Positions 44,105-52,378 of a stretch of 64,000 bases of DNA are shown one piece after another. The DNA lies in contig NZ_BLAE01000004.1 of assembly GCF_009687865.1 (NCBI RefSeq), positions 186,001-250,000 of the forward strand, written 5' to 3'. This DNA is from Acrocarpospora macrocephala (GTDB lineage: Bacteria; Actinomycetota; Actinomycetes; Streptosporangiales; Streptosporangiaceae). Every line of letters starts with the position of its first letter. Positions within the stretch are counted from its first letter, which is position 1. Below the pieces are notes generated by a model, which saw only the letters and a list, made by a program, of their open reading frames with translations, was not told the DNA's origin and made no database searches. The position numbers and the translations under genes were made by a program.

Positions 44105-44788
44105 ATGCACGGCGATATGGCCATGCTCCTGCTGGCCGACTCCCGGCTGCCCGCGGGCGGCCACGCCCACTCGGGCGGCGCGGAGGAGGCCGTACGCGTC
44201 GGGGCGATCACCGGCCCGGAGGACCTGGCGCGGTTCCTCCGTGGCCGGCTCGCCACGGCCGGAGTGGTCACCGCGGCCCTGGCCGCGGCCGCGTGCGAGG
44301 TCGGATCCAACCCCCAACCGGGGCGCTGGCAGCGGCTGGACGCCGAGGCCGACGCCCGGATCTCCTCTCCCGCGCAACGGGAGGCCAGCCGGACCCAGGG
44401 CCGGCTGCTGGTCAGGACCACGCGCCGGATCTGGCCGTCCGAATCGCTGGAAACGCTGGCGCAGGCCGTACCGGATGGGGCTCATCACCCCGTCGCGCTC
44501 GGTGCGGCCGCGGCGGCGGCGGGGTGTGAGCCGCGCCAGGCGGCGCTGGCCGCGGCCTACACCTCGGTGACCGCTCCGGCGACGGCGGCGGTCCGGTTGC
44601 TCGGGCTCGACCCGGTGCTCGTGCACCGGCTGCTCGCCGATCTCGCTCCCGCACTCAACGACGCGGCCCACGAGGCTTGCGTCATCCAGGCCGACGACTG
44701 GTCGGACCTGCCCGCTCATGCCGCCCCCGCTCTCGATCTGCTGGCTGAACAGCACCTACGTACGGAGGTAAGGCTCTTTGTCAGCTAA
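44105..44788 (+). CDS. ureF: Urease accessory protein UreF
   Basis: This 227-residue protein begins [30 protein letters not shown], typical of UreF, and is helical throughout. UreF with UreD and UreG forms the complex that inserts nickel and CO2 into apo-urease. The ATG follows AAAGGATCTGG. The end overlaps ureG by 11 bp. Confidence 0.92.
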   Translation: MHGDMAMLLLADSRLPAGGHAHSGGAEEAVRVGAITGPEDLARFLRGRLATAGVVTAALAAAACEVGSNPQPGRWQRLDAEADARISSPAQREASRTQGRLLVRTTRRIWPSESLETLAQAVPDGAHHPVALGAAAAAAGCEPRQAALAAAYTSVTAPATAAVRLLGLDPVLVHRLLADLAPALNDAAHEACVIQADDWSDLPAHAAPALDLLAEQHLRTEVRLFVS

Positions 44789-45449
44789 CCATGAGGATCA
44801 CCACCACGCACCGGACGGGCACGGCCGGGCGCTGCGCCTGGGCATCGGCGGCCCGGTCGGCAGCGGCAAGACCGCCCTGGTGGCGGCGCTGTGCCGCAGC
44901 CTGGGGCCGTCGCTGCGGCTCGGTGTGGTGACCAACGACATCTACACGACCGAGGACGCCGACTTCCTGCGCCGCGCGGGCGTCATCGACGCCGACCGCA
45001 TTCTCGCGGTGCAGACCGGATGTTGCCCGCACACGGCGATCCGGGACGACATCGCCGCCAACATCGACGCGGTCGAGACGCTGGAGGAGCGGTTCGGGCC
45101 GCTCGATCTGGTGATCGTGGAGAGCGGCGGCGACAATCTGACCGCGACCTTCAGCCGCGGCCTGGCCGACCGGCAGATCTTCGTGCTGGACGTGTCCGGC
45201 GGCGACAAGGTGCCCCGCAAGGGCGGGCCGGGCGTCACCGCGGCCGACCTGCTCGTGGTCAACAAGACCGATCTGGCGCCGATGGTCGGCGCGGACCTCA
45301 CCGTGATGTCCCGCGACGCGGCCAAGGTGCGGGACGGCAAACCCGTTCTTTTCACCTCGATCAGGGAGGACAAGGGTGCCCATTCGGTCGCCGAATGGGT
45401 GGTCGGCATCGTCGACACCTGGCAGCACCAGCACGCGCACACGGTCTGA
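44778..45449 (+). CDS. ureG: Urease accessory GTPase UreG
   Basis: This 223-residue SIMIBI GTPase has a short His-rich N-terminus ([11 protein letters not shown]), the P-loop [31 protein letters not shown], the metal motif QTGCCPH (Cys-x-His), [10 protein letters not shown] and VNKTDLAP. It supplies GTP hydrolysis and nickel for urease maturation. The start is a TTG at 44778 after GGAGGTAAGG, inside the ureF end. The His-rich N-terminus may help nickel storage in the absence of ureE. Confidence 0.95.
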   Translation: MSANHEDHHHAPDGHGRALRLGIGGPVGSGKTALVAALCRSLGPSLRLGVVTNDIYTTEDADFLRRAGVIDADRILAVQTGCCPHTAIRDDIAANIDAVETLEERFGPLDLVIVESGGDNLTATFSRGLADRQIFVLDVSGGDKVPRKGGPGVTAADLLVVNKTDLAPMVGADLTVMSRDAAKVRDGKPVLFTSIREDKGAHSVAEWVVGIVDTWQHQHAHTV

Positions 45450-46164
45450 CCCGCCCGGGCTGCACGCCCGGGCGGTCATCCGCACCGAGCATGACGGCGG
45501 CACCCGGTTGGAGACCCTGCGCTCCGACCCGCCCCTGACGTTGCGTCAGACCGGCCCGGGCGTCGTGCACCTGGTCTCCACGGCGGCGGGTCCGCTCGGC
45601 GGCGACCACCTCGATCTCACCATCGACGTCGCTCCCCTCACCTCGCTGTCGGTGTTCTCGGTGGCGAGCACCCTCGCGCTGCCCGGCCGTTCCCTGCTGA
45701 CCGTGACCGCGCGGGTCGGCTCCGGCGCGTCCCTGCACTACTCCCCCGAACCCATCGTCCTGGCCGACGGCTGCGACCTCCGCGTCCAGGTCCGGCTGGA
45801 ACTCGCCCCGGACGCCAGCGTCTTCTGGCGCGAGGAACTCGTCTTCGGCCGGCACGGCGAGCCGTCCGGGCGCTGCCACACCCGCCTCGACGCCACCGTC
45901 GGCGGCGTCCCGCTGCTCCGCCAGGAGCTCGTCATCGGCGACCCCGCCACCCACGACAGCCCCGCGGTCTTCGGCACGGCCCACTGCGCCGGCAGCACCC
46001 TGCTGACCGGCGACCTACCCAGGGAACGCCATCTGGCCGACGGCTGCGCGGTGCTCCCGCTCGCCGGTCCTGGCACGCTGGTGTCCGCGCTCGCGCCCGA
46101 CACGGTGGAACTCCGGCGCCGCCTCGAATGGGGAGAGCGGCTCGCCGACAAGACTCTCCCGTAG
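45376..46164 (+). CDS. ureD: Urease accessory protein UreD (UreH)
   Basis: This 262-residue scaffold protein of the urease activation complex has [65 protein letters not shown], the UreD pattern. The best start is a GTG at 45376 with GGGAGGA upstream, which overlaps ureG by 74 bp. The real start could be a downstream non-canonical codon, because the first 25 residues ([20 protein letters not shown]) look low-complexity and are read out of frame from ureG. Confidence 0.88.
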   Translation: MPIRSPNGWSASSTPGSTSTRTRSDPPGLHARAVIRTEHDGGTRLETLRSDPPLTLRQTGPGVVHLVSTAAGPLGGDHLDLTIDVAPLTSLSVFSVASTLALPGRSLLTVTARVGSGASLHYSPEPIVLADGCDLRVQVRLELAPDASVFWREELVFGRHGEPSGRCHTRLDATVGGVPLLRQELVIGDPATHDSPAVFGTAHCAGSTLLTGDLPRERHLADGCAVLPLAGPGTLVSALAPDTVELRRRLEWGERLADKTLP

Positions 46165-46174
46165 GGTGGGAAAC

Positions 46175-46636
46175 GTGGCAGACGCACCCCAACCGAGCCT
46201 GATCCCCGCCCTCGGCGTCGTCGTCGCCGGACTGGCCCTCGCCGTCACGGGCGTGCTCCCGTGGGCCGGCCTGACCGCCGAGTTCGGCCTGCTGCACACC
46301 GACTTCACCTACGCCGTGCACGGCACCGAGGACGGCGCGGGCTGGTTCGTCGTGGGTTCCGGCCTGACCGCCTCGACGCTGGGCATCCTCGGCATGTCCC
46401 GGGGCTGGCTGTTCACCGGCCTGGCCATCCTGCCCGGCGCGGTGGCGGCCTTCTCCCTGGCGATGTTCCTCACCGACCCGCACACCCTCGCCAGCCGCCT
46501 CAGCTTCGGCATCTCGGGCGTGCTGAACGTGCACCCCACGATCCTGTACGGCTGGTTCGCCGCCCTGCTGGCCTCCATCGTGGTCGCGGGCTTCGCCTGC
46601 GCCGCCCTCATCAGGCGACGGCCCACTCAGTCGTAG
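46175..46636 (+). CDS. Small integral membrane protein of unknown function
   Basis: This 153-residue protein has four hydrophobic segments: IPALGVVVAGLALAVTGVLPWAG, WFVVGSGLTASTLGILGMS, WLFTGLAILPGAVAAFSLAMFL and YGWFAALLASIVVAGFACAAL. The GTG at 46175 follows AGGGTGGGAAAC. It lies 10 bp after ureD, so it may be read through from the urease operon, but no role in urea use is evident. It overlaps the convergent era end by 10 bp. Confidence 0.7.
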   Translation: MADAPQPSLIPALGVVVAGLALAVTGVLPWAGLTAEFGLLHTDFTYAVHGTEDGAGWFVVGSGLTASTLGILGMSRGWLFTGLAILPGAVAAFSLAMFLTDPHTLASRLSFGISGVLNVHPTILYGWFAALLASIVVAGFACAALIRRRPTQS

Positions 46637-47526
46637 AAACCCAGGCGGCGCAGCTGCTTGGGATCGCGCTGCCAGTCCTTGGCCACCTTGATCCGCAGGT
46701 CGAGGTAGACGCGGCTGCCGAGCAGGGCTTCGATCTGGTGGCGGGCCCGGGTCCCGACGTCCTTCAGGCGGGCGCCGCCGGGACCGATCACGATGGCCTT
46801 CTGGGTGGGGCGTTCGACGTACATGAACGCGTAGATGTCGAGCAGATCCTCGCGGCCCTCGCGCGGGCCCATCTCCTCCACGACCACGGCGATCGAGTGC
46901 GGCAGCTCGTCCCGTACTCCTTCCAGGGCCGCCTCGCGGATGAGCTCGGCGACCAGGACCTGCTCGGGCTCGTCGGTCAGCTCGCCGCCCGCGTACAGCG
47001 GCGGGGACTCCGGCAGGCGCTCGATGAGCAGGTCGGCCAGCACGTCCAGCTGGTCGTCGCCCACGGCCGAGACCGGGATGATCTCGGCGAACTCGGCGAT
47101 CGCGGAGACGGCCAGCAGCTGCTTGGCGATCTGTTCGCGGGTCGCCAGGTCGCACTTGGTGACCACGGCGATGACCGGGGTCTTCTTCACCGCGGCCAGC
47201 TTCTCGGCGATGAACCGATCGCCCTTGCCGATCTGCTCGTTGGCCGGGACGCAGAAGCCGAGCACGTCGACCTCGCTCAGCGTGGACAGCACCAGGCTGT
47301 CCAGGCGCTCCCCGAGCAGGGTGCGCGGCCGGTGCAGGCCTGGGGTGTCCACGATGACCAGCTGCGCGTCCGGCCGGTGCACGATGCCCCTGATCACGCG
47401 GCGGGTGGTCTGCGGCTTGGAGGAGGTGATCGCCACCTTGGTGCCCACCAGGGCGTTCATCAGGGTGGACTTGCCGACGTTGGGCCGTCCGACGAACGCC
47501 GCGAACCCGGCCCGGAAGTCAGACAT
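46627..47526 (-). CDS. era: GTPase Era
   Basis: This 299-residue ribosome-assembly GTPase has the G domain GRPNVGKSTLMNALVG, SSKPQTTRR, VDTPGLHRPR and TKCDLA, then a C-terminal KH domain with VERPTQKAIVIGPGGARLKDVGTRARHQIEALLGSRVYLDLRIKVAKDWQRD binding the 3' end of 16S rRNA. The ATG follows AAAGG inside the end of the upstream deaminase-like gene (8-bp overlap). Confidence 0.96.
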   Translation of the reverse strand: MSDFRAGFAAFVGRPNVGKSTLMNALVGTKVAITSSKPQTTRRVIRGIVHRPDAQLVIVDTPGLHRPRTLLGERLDSLVLSTLSEVDVLGFCVPANEQIGKGDRFIAEKLAAVKKTPVIAVVTKCDLATREQIAKQLLAVSAIAEFAEIIPVSAVGDDQLDVLADLLIERLPESPPLYAGGELTDEPEQVLVAELIREAALEGVRDELPHSIAVVVEEMGPREGREDLLDIYAFMYVERPTQKAIVIGPGGARLKDVGTRARHQIEALLGSRVYLDLRIKVAKDWQRDPKQLRRLGFYD

Positions 47527-47848
47527 ATCTGCCTTTCAGCACCCCGTCGGGACCGGCCAGGTAGAGGATCGTGTTGCCCATGTCCTCGATCACCGCGACA
47601 TCGTCGGGGGAAGGATCCTCGGCCTCGGTCACCAGGGCCGCCGCCTCCAGCGACTCGGCGCCGCTGGAGACCGCCATCGCCACCGCCACCTGCACGGCCG
47701 ACAGCTTGAGCGAGGGCAGGTCGACGTCGGTCGCCGCATACGTGCGCCCGGTCTCGTCCCGCACGGCCGCCCCTTCGGCGGAACCGCTCCGGGCACGGGC
47801 CGACCGGGCCAGGGTAATAATCTTGGTATCTTCAGCGTCCAGCGTCAC
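47519..47848 (-). CDS. Cytidine-deaminase-fold protein lacking catalytic residues
   Basis: This 109-residue protein next to era resembles the small deaminase-like proteins found at this locus in actinomycetes (DAEDTKIITLARSARARSGSAEGAAVRDETGRTYAATDVDLPSLKLSAVQVAVAMAVSSGAESLEAAAL). The usual zinc ligands (HAE/CAE and PCxxC) are missing: the protein contains no Cys and no His. It therefore cannot be a zinc deaminase as encoded and is probably a structural or regulatory relative. It overlaps the lipoprotein gene (4 bp) and era (8 bp). Confidence 0.75.
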   Translation of the reverse strand: MTLDAEDTKIITLARSARARSGSAEGAAVRDETGRTYAATDVDLPSLKLSAVQVAVAMAVSSGAESLEAAALVTEAEDPSPDDVAVIEDMGNTILYLAGPDGVLKGRYV

Positions 47849-48486
47849 AGGTCAAGGGTACCGACCTTGGCCATCAGCAAACGGCCGAGCTCTTCGGTCC
47901 GCTTGACGTCCGGATCGCGCACCCCGGCGTTCAGCAACCCCACGAGGGTACGCCCCTGCCGCGCGATCACCAGATGCATCTCGTACGGATATCCGCCCAC
48001 CCGCCCCTTCAACCGCCCCGTGACCCAGCCGTCCTCGTTCATCGACAGCGCGGACGCGGTCAGCCGGTTACTCGCGCCCGGCGTGGTGTCGTCGGCGGTC
48101 GCGCAGCCCGCCATGGCCTCCCGCATCGCGTCGAGCTGCCGCTGCGACGAATCCCCCTGGTACACCGCCAGGCTCACCGCCGCCATCGACCCGACCCCGA
48201 CCCCCTGATAGGTCACCGCCGTCGCCGCGGTCAGATCCTCCTTGGGCGGACGCCCCCCGATGAGCGCGAAAAGCGTCTGGCAGCTCCCGTTCACCGGCGT
48301 GAACGGCGGCCGCCACTGATCCCTGGCCCGATCCGAGAACCCGTCCGGCATGTCCGGCACCCGCCCCAGCAGCGCCTGCAACCGTGCCGTCTGCGGCGTG
48401 CTCCGCGGATTCGCCTGCGGACCCGACCCCCCACCACACCCCGCCACACCCAGACAACAGGCAACAGCAAGCCCAACGATCCGCAT
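47845..48486 (-). CDS. Putative lipoprotein of unknown function
   Basis: This 213-residue protein has an N-terminal signal peptide and lipobox (VACCLGVAGCGGG, lipidated Cys at about 17). A mature part with a conserved-looking Cys pair (GSCQTLF and AGCATADD) follows, and the pattern resembles small actinobacterial lipoproteins of the sensor-domain or PknH-like type. No family is named with confidence. The stop overlaps the deaminase-like gene by 4 bp (ATGA). Confidence 0.7.
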   Translation of the reverse strand: MRIVGLAVACCLGVAGCGGGSGPQANPRSTPQTARLQALLGRVPDMPDGFSDRARDQWRPPFTPVNGSCQTLFALIGGRPPKEDLTAATAVTYQGVGVGSMAAVSLAVYQGDSSQRQLDAMREAMAGCATADDTTPGASNRLTASALSMNEDGWVTGRLKGRVGGYPYEMHLVIARQGRTLVGLLNAGVRDPDVKRTEELGRLLMAKVGTLDL

Positions 48487-48949
48487 ACCGGCTCCCCCGC
48501 CACGATCCCCCCGACGGGCTCGAAATCACCCCGCCGACGGCCTTCCTTCCCCCTCACCCAAATGGCAATCTCCAGCAACCCCCGGGAACCCGGTAAACAT
48601 CACCAAGAGGGGGGTGGAGGTGTGCGCTCTCGGCGCCGGTGCGTCGAGGAGCGGCATCGGCGTGAACGGCGAGCGGCTCGTGGTCTTGGGCGGCATCGCG
48701 CCCTGGAAAACATTAGAGGGCCCCCGTTTTCACGAGAGCCCTCTAATCGATGTTTCCCCCCAAGGATCGGCCGGTGCGCCGCGAACCCCTCCCGGCGCCC
48801 CGGTTGACCCCTTCAGCGCTCCGAACCCCTCCCGAGCGCCTTGAGTAGAAGATGCACCACGGTGCTTGCAATCCGCTTAAAGAACGCTTGCGGCATTTGC
48901 CGGGATCGTCTGCAAGAGCGTTCCAACCAGCCCCCGCCACCCTGATCGT
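48487..48949. other. 463-bp intergenic region with one strong hairpin
   Basis: No gene is recognised. ATTAGAGGGC (48712-48721) and GCCCTCTAAT (48738-48747) form a perfect 10-bp stem with a 16-base loop containing GTTTT. It lies between divergent genes, so a terminator is not expected there; it could belong to a short RNA or a decayed element. The motif GAACCCCTCCCG also occurs twice (about 48779-48835). Confidence 0.6.
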
Positions 48950-49351
48950 GTGATCAGCGAACACGCGCTCAATCGGCGGCTTCTCATAGAACATGTCTCC
49001 ACGTCCCGGGTCATGCAGTTGGCCACCCTGGCCCCCGACGGCTCCCCCACCCTGTGCACGCTCACCTACCATGCCACGTTCGCCCCCGACCGCCTGCACT
49101 TCGTCGCCCACGTGGATCGCATGCACGCCCGCAACCTCCGCCACGACCCCCGCGCCGCCGGCACCATCCTCACCCCGCACGGCCAGGGCACCACCTTCAC
49201 CGGCACCGCCACGGAGACCGACTCCCCCGACCCGGTCCACCTGGCCCCGGGCGAACGCGTGTTCCACATCGACATCACCGAATGGCTCCTCTTCGACGAG
49301 TCAACCCACCCAGGCCAACCTCGCCGCGTCATCCCCGTCCGCTGGCGCTGA
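48950..49351 (+). CDS. Pyridoxamine-5'-phosphate-oxidase-fold (PPOX/F420-type) protein
   Basis: This 133-residue protein has the split-barrel flavin/F420 fold: VMQLATLAPDGSPTLCTLTYHATFAPDRLHFVAHVDRMHARNLRHDPRAAGTILTP. This is the pattern of PPOX-class proteins that bind FMN, F420 or haem; the cofactor cannot be chosen from sequence. It starts at GTG and stands alone between the lipoprotein and esterase genes. Confidence 0.82.
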   Translation: MISEHALNRRLLIEHVSTSRVMQLATLAPDGSPTLCTLTYHATFAPDRLHFVAHVDRMHARNLRHDPRAAGTILTPHGQGTTFTGTATETDSPDPVHLAPGERVFHIDITEWLLFDESTHPGQPRRVIPVRWR

Positions 49352-49489
49352 CCCGATGGCACGAGGACCCGTTGGCACGTGCCACGGGGGACGTGGGCCG
49401 ATCTCCGCCGCCCGGGCAGCGGTCTCGTAGAGGATGCGCCGCTCCTCCCTGTGACGCCGCGCCGAAGCCGGCCGAATCAAACGACGATC

Positions 49490-50479
49490 TCAGGTGAGAA
49501 GGCGGTGCCGGAAGGTGGCAGGGTCCCAGTGGGCGGTGCGGAGCCAGTCGATGACGGTGTCCTGCCAGTGTCTGGCAGGGGACCATGTTCTGGTGAGGAG
49601 CAGACCTGTGCCATGGAGCGCGCCGGGGTAGCGCTCGGCGGTGGCCAGGCCGCCGTCGGCGATGACGCGCTTGGCGTACTGCTCGCCCTCCTCGTGCAGG
49701 GGGTCGTGCTCGGCGGTGAGGACAATCGTGGGGGGCAGCCCGGCCAGGTCCGGCGCCAGGGCGGGCGACGCGTACGGGTCCAGGGCGATCGCCGGGTCGG
49801 GCAGGTAGTGCTCGACGGCCAGGACCAGGTCGGGGAGGAGGCTCGGCGCGTCCGGGGCCGTGGAGGCGCGGCGGGCGGTCTCCAGGGTCAGGTCGAGGAA
49901 CGGCACTTCCAGGAGTTGCATCGTGAGGGGCGGTTCGCCGCCGTCCCTGACCTTCAGGGCGAGCGCGGCGGCCACGTTGGCTCCGGCGGAGGAGCCGCCG
50001 ACGGAGAGGTTCGCGGCGTCGAGGCCCAGCGGGCCCGCCTCGGAACGCAGCCACCGCAGAGCGGCGTACGCGTCGTCCAAAGCCGCGGGAAAAGGGTGTT
50101 CTGGGGCCAGCCGGTAGTTCAGCGAGACCACCACGACACCGGCTTCCTCGCAGCGCCGGCGGCACAGGGCGTCGTTGACGAGGTCGTCGATCGACCCCTG
50201 CCACCAGCCGCCTCCGTGCAGGGTGAGGTGCGCGGGCAGCGGCCCGCCGGACCGGGGGCGGTAGAGACGGGCGGTGACCTGTCCGCCCGGCGTCGGCACG
50301 GCATGGTCGGCGATCTCGTGCACCTCCGGGCCCGGCAGTCCGAAGCGCAGAAAGTTGAGGTCGATCATCAGCTGCTTGTAGTGGCGCTGCCGTGCCGTGT
50401 CGAGATGGCCGATGTCCGTGGCCGGGTTGCTGCGCAGGAAGTCGAGGACCTCGGGGTCGAGGGGCATGAGGGCTCTCAT
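49490..50479 (-). CDS. Alpha/beta hydrolase (hormone-sensitive-lipase-like esterase)
   Basis: This 329-residue esterase has the oxyanion motif LHGGGWWQG, the nucleophile elbow GGSSAGANV (Ser in GxSxG), the acid in TAEHDPLHEEGEQY and the His in ALHGTGLL. The family hydrolyses short acyl esters; linkage to a sugar transporter suggests removal of acetyl or other acyl groups from an imported glycan. The chosen ATG overlaps the permease stop by 4 bp; an in-frame ATG lies at 50467. Confidence 0.88.
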   Translation of the reverse strand: MRALMPLDPEVLDFLRSNPATDIGHLDTARQRHYKQLMIDLNFLRFGLPGPEVHEIADHAVPTPGGQVTARLYRPRSGGPLPAHLTLHGGGWWQGSIDDLVNDALCRRRCEEAGVVVVSLNYRLAPEHPFPAALDDAYAALRWLRSEAGPLGLDAANLSVGGSSAGANVAAALALKVRDGGEPPLTMQLLEVPFLDLTLETARRASTAPDAPSLLPDLVLAVEHYLPDPAIALDPYASPALAPDLAGLPPTIVLTAEHDPLHEEGEQYAKRVIADGGLATAERYPGALHGTGLLLTRTWSPARHWQDTVIDWLRTAHWDPATFRHRLLT

Positions 50480-51387
50480 TTCAGGGCGCCGGCGAGGAGT
50501 CCCCGCACGAAGAACCGTTGGAGGAAGACGAAGATGAGCATCGGCAGGGACATCGATATGAACGCCGCCGCCGTGAGCAGTTCGGCGCCCTGACCGGTGG
50601 AGGTGTTGACCAGGTTGGCGATCGAGACCGTCAGCGGGGCGACGGTGGGGTCGCCACCGAGGAAGATCAGGGCGACGAGCAGGTCGTTCCAGATCCAGAT
50701 GACCTGGAAGATCGCGACCGACGCCAGCGCGGGCCGGGCCAGCGGGATCGCGATCCGGAGGAACATCTCCAGCATCGTGGCCCCGTCCAGCTCGCTCGCC
50801 TCGAACAGGTCGCGCGGCAGCGCCGCGAAGAAACTCCGCAGCAGGTAGATCGCGAACGGCAGCGCCAGGCCGACGTGGACAAGCCACACCCCGGCGAAGG
50901 TCCCGGCGAGGTGGGCGCTGTTGTACAGGCGCAGCACTGGAGCGAGGGTCACCTGGATGGGGACGACGGCCAGGGCGAGGATCACCGCCGTGACGGCGGC
51001 CCTGCCCGGGAAGCTGATCCGCGCCAGCGCGAACGCCGCGACGGATCCGACGCACATGAGCACCGTGACGGCGGGAAAGGTGACGAGCAGGCTGTTGAGG
51101 AACGCGTCCCCGAGGTGATTCGCCGTCAGGACCTGCCGGTAGTTCTCGAACGTGAGCGCGCCCCCGTCGGTGAACGCGTGCCACCAGCCGCTGCCGGCGA
51201 CGTCGTACGCCGTGCGGAAGGAGTTGACGAACAGCCCGAGGACGGGCACCGCCCACAGCCCGCAGACGAGCAGGAGCGTGACGTGCGAGGGAACCCGCCG
51301 GAGGCGTCGCAGGGCGGGCGGTTCCGCGCGGTGGACGCCGGGGACGCGGGGCGGGGTGTGCCGGGGAGCGGCTTTCACAGCCGTCAC
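50476..51387 (-). CDS. Carbohydrate ABC transporter permease (MalG type)
   Basis: This 303-residue permease has six hydrophobic segments and the EAA-like loop LFEASELDGATMLEMFLRIAIPLARPALASVAIFQVIWIWNDLLVALIF, typical of MalG/LacG. It starts at GTG within a GTGA overlap, with GGAGGAGAG directly before it. It forms the membrane channel with the preceding permease. The operon encodes no ATPase; in actinomycetes a shared MsiK-type ATPase elsewhere often serves such systems. Confidence 0.9.
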   Translation of the reverse strand: MTAVKAAPRHTPPRVPGVHRAEPPALRRLRRVPSHVTLLLVCGLWAVPVLGLFVNSFRTAYDVAGSGWWHAFTDGGALTFENYRQVLTANHLGDAFLNSLLVTFPAVTVLMCVGSVAAFALARISFPGRAAVTAVILALAVVPIQVTLAPVLRLYNSAHLAGTFAGVWLVHVGLALPFAIYLLRSFFAALPRDLFEASELDGATMLEMFLRIAIPLARPALASVAIFQVIWIWNDLLVALIFLGGDPTVAPLTVSIANLVNTSTGQGAELLTAAAFISMSLPMLIFVFLQRFFVRGLLAGALK

Positions 51388-52367
51388 CTCTCCTCCCCGG
51401 CGCGCTGGGAACGGTGATTGACCGCGATGACCGGCGATGCCAGGACGATCAGGAGAAGGGCGATGGCGCTGGCTTTCCCGTAGTCCTGGTTCACGAACAA
51501 TTGCTGGTACAGAACATTGGCGATGACATTGGTCTGGTAACTCCCGTTGGTCATGACGTAGACGATGTCGAAGGCCTTCAGCGCGGCAATGGCCACCATG
51601 ACCGACACGACGAGCAGCGCAGGCCGCAGCTGCGGCAGGGTGATGTGGCGCAGTTCCTGCCGCCACGTCGCCCCGTCTACTCGCGCGGCCTCGTACAGCT
51701 CGGCGGGGATGCCTTTCACCGCGGCGGACAGGATGACCGTGGCGAACCCCGCCGTCATCCACACCCCGACGGTGATCAGCGCGGGGTTGTTGGCCCGTTC
51801 GTCGATCAGCCAGGCCACGGGCTCGGCCTGGACGAGCGAGGTCAGCACCGCATTGAGGGTGCCGGTCTGCGGCAGCCCCGGCGGCGCGTAGTCGTACATG
51901 GACCGCCAAATGACGGCGCCGGACACGAACGATATGCTCAGCGGCGCGATCACTGCGACTTTTGCCGCCGCTTCGTACCTGACCTGGTTGCCGAGCAGTG
52001 CCACCACCAGCCCGACGACCACGCAGGCGGTGACGAGCACGACCAGCCAGAGGGCATTGTTGGCCAGCGCGGAGCGCACGTCGGGGTCGCCCGCCAGGTA
52101 GCGGAAGTTGTCCGCCCCGGCCCACCGCTTCCCCGCCGCGTCCTGGAAGCTCAGGATCACCGTCGAGACCAGCGGCCACAGCAGGTACACCCCGAGCAGG
52201 GCCAGCGCCGGGCCGAGCCAGGCCGCGAGCTGGACCACCCGGCCGGCCCGGCGCGGCAGGGCCGCGCTGATCCGCCCGGCGCTCCACAGCCAGGCGTACA
52301 GCAGGACCGGCGTCCCCAGCACGCAGCCGCAGGCCAGGACCAGCGCCGAGGTTCCCGTCAGATGCAT
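51384..52367 (-). CDS. Carbohydrate ABC transporter permease (MalF type)
   Basis: This 327-residue permease has the EAA loop AELYEAARVDGATWRQELRHITLPQLRPALLVVSVMVAIAALKAFDIVYVMTNG. Several N-terminal segments precede a conserved core. The ATG follows GGAGCGCCCG and lies 11 bp after the substrate-binding gene. It pairs with the MalG-type permease. Confidence 0.9.
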   Translation of the reverse strand: MHLTGTSALVLACGCVLGTPVLLYAWLWSAGRISAALPRRAGRVVQLAAWLGPALALLGVYLLWPLVSTVILSFQDAAGKRWAGADNFRYLAGDPDVRSALANNALWLVVLVTACVVVGLVVALLGNQVRYEAAAKVAVIAPLSISFVSGAVIWRSMYDYAPPGLPQTGTLNAVLTSLVQAEPVAWLIDERANNPALITVGVWMTAGFATVILSAAVKGIPAELYEAARVDGATWRQELRHITLPQLRPALLVVSVMVAIAALKAFDIVYVMTNGSYQTNVIANVLYQQLFVNQDYGKASAIALLLIVLASPVIAVNHRSQRAGEER

Positions 52368-52378
52368 CGGGCGCTCCG

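Noticed and set aside
45376-45450. The ureG/ureD overlap as a frameshift or fused gene
   Set aside because: UreG ends normally with its own stop and UreD has a usable GTG and ribosome site inside ureG, so a simple overlap explains the data.
47519-47848. Active cytidine deaminase
   Set aside because: No Cys or His is present, so the zinc site cannot form.
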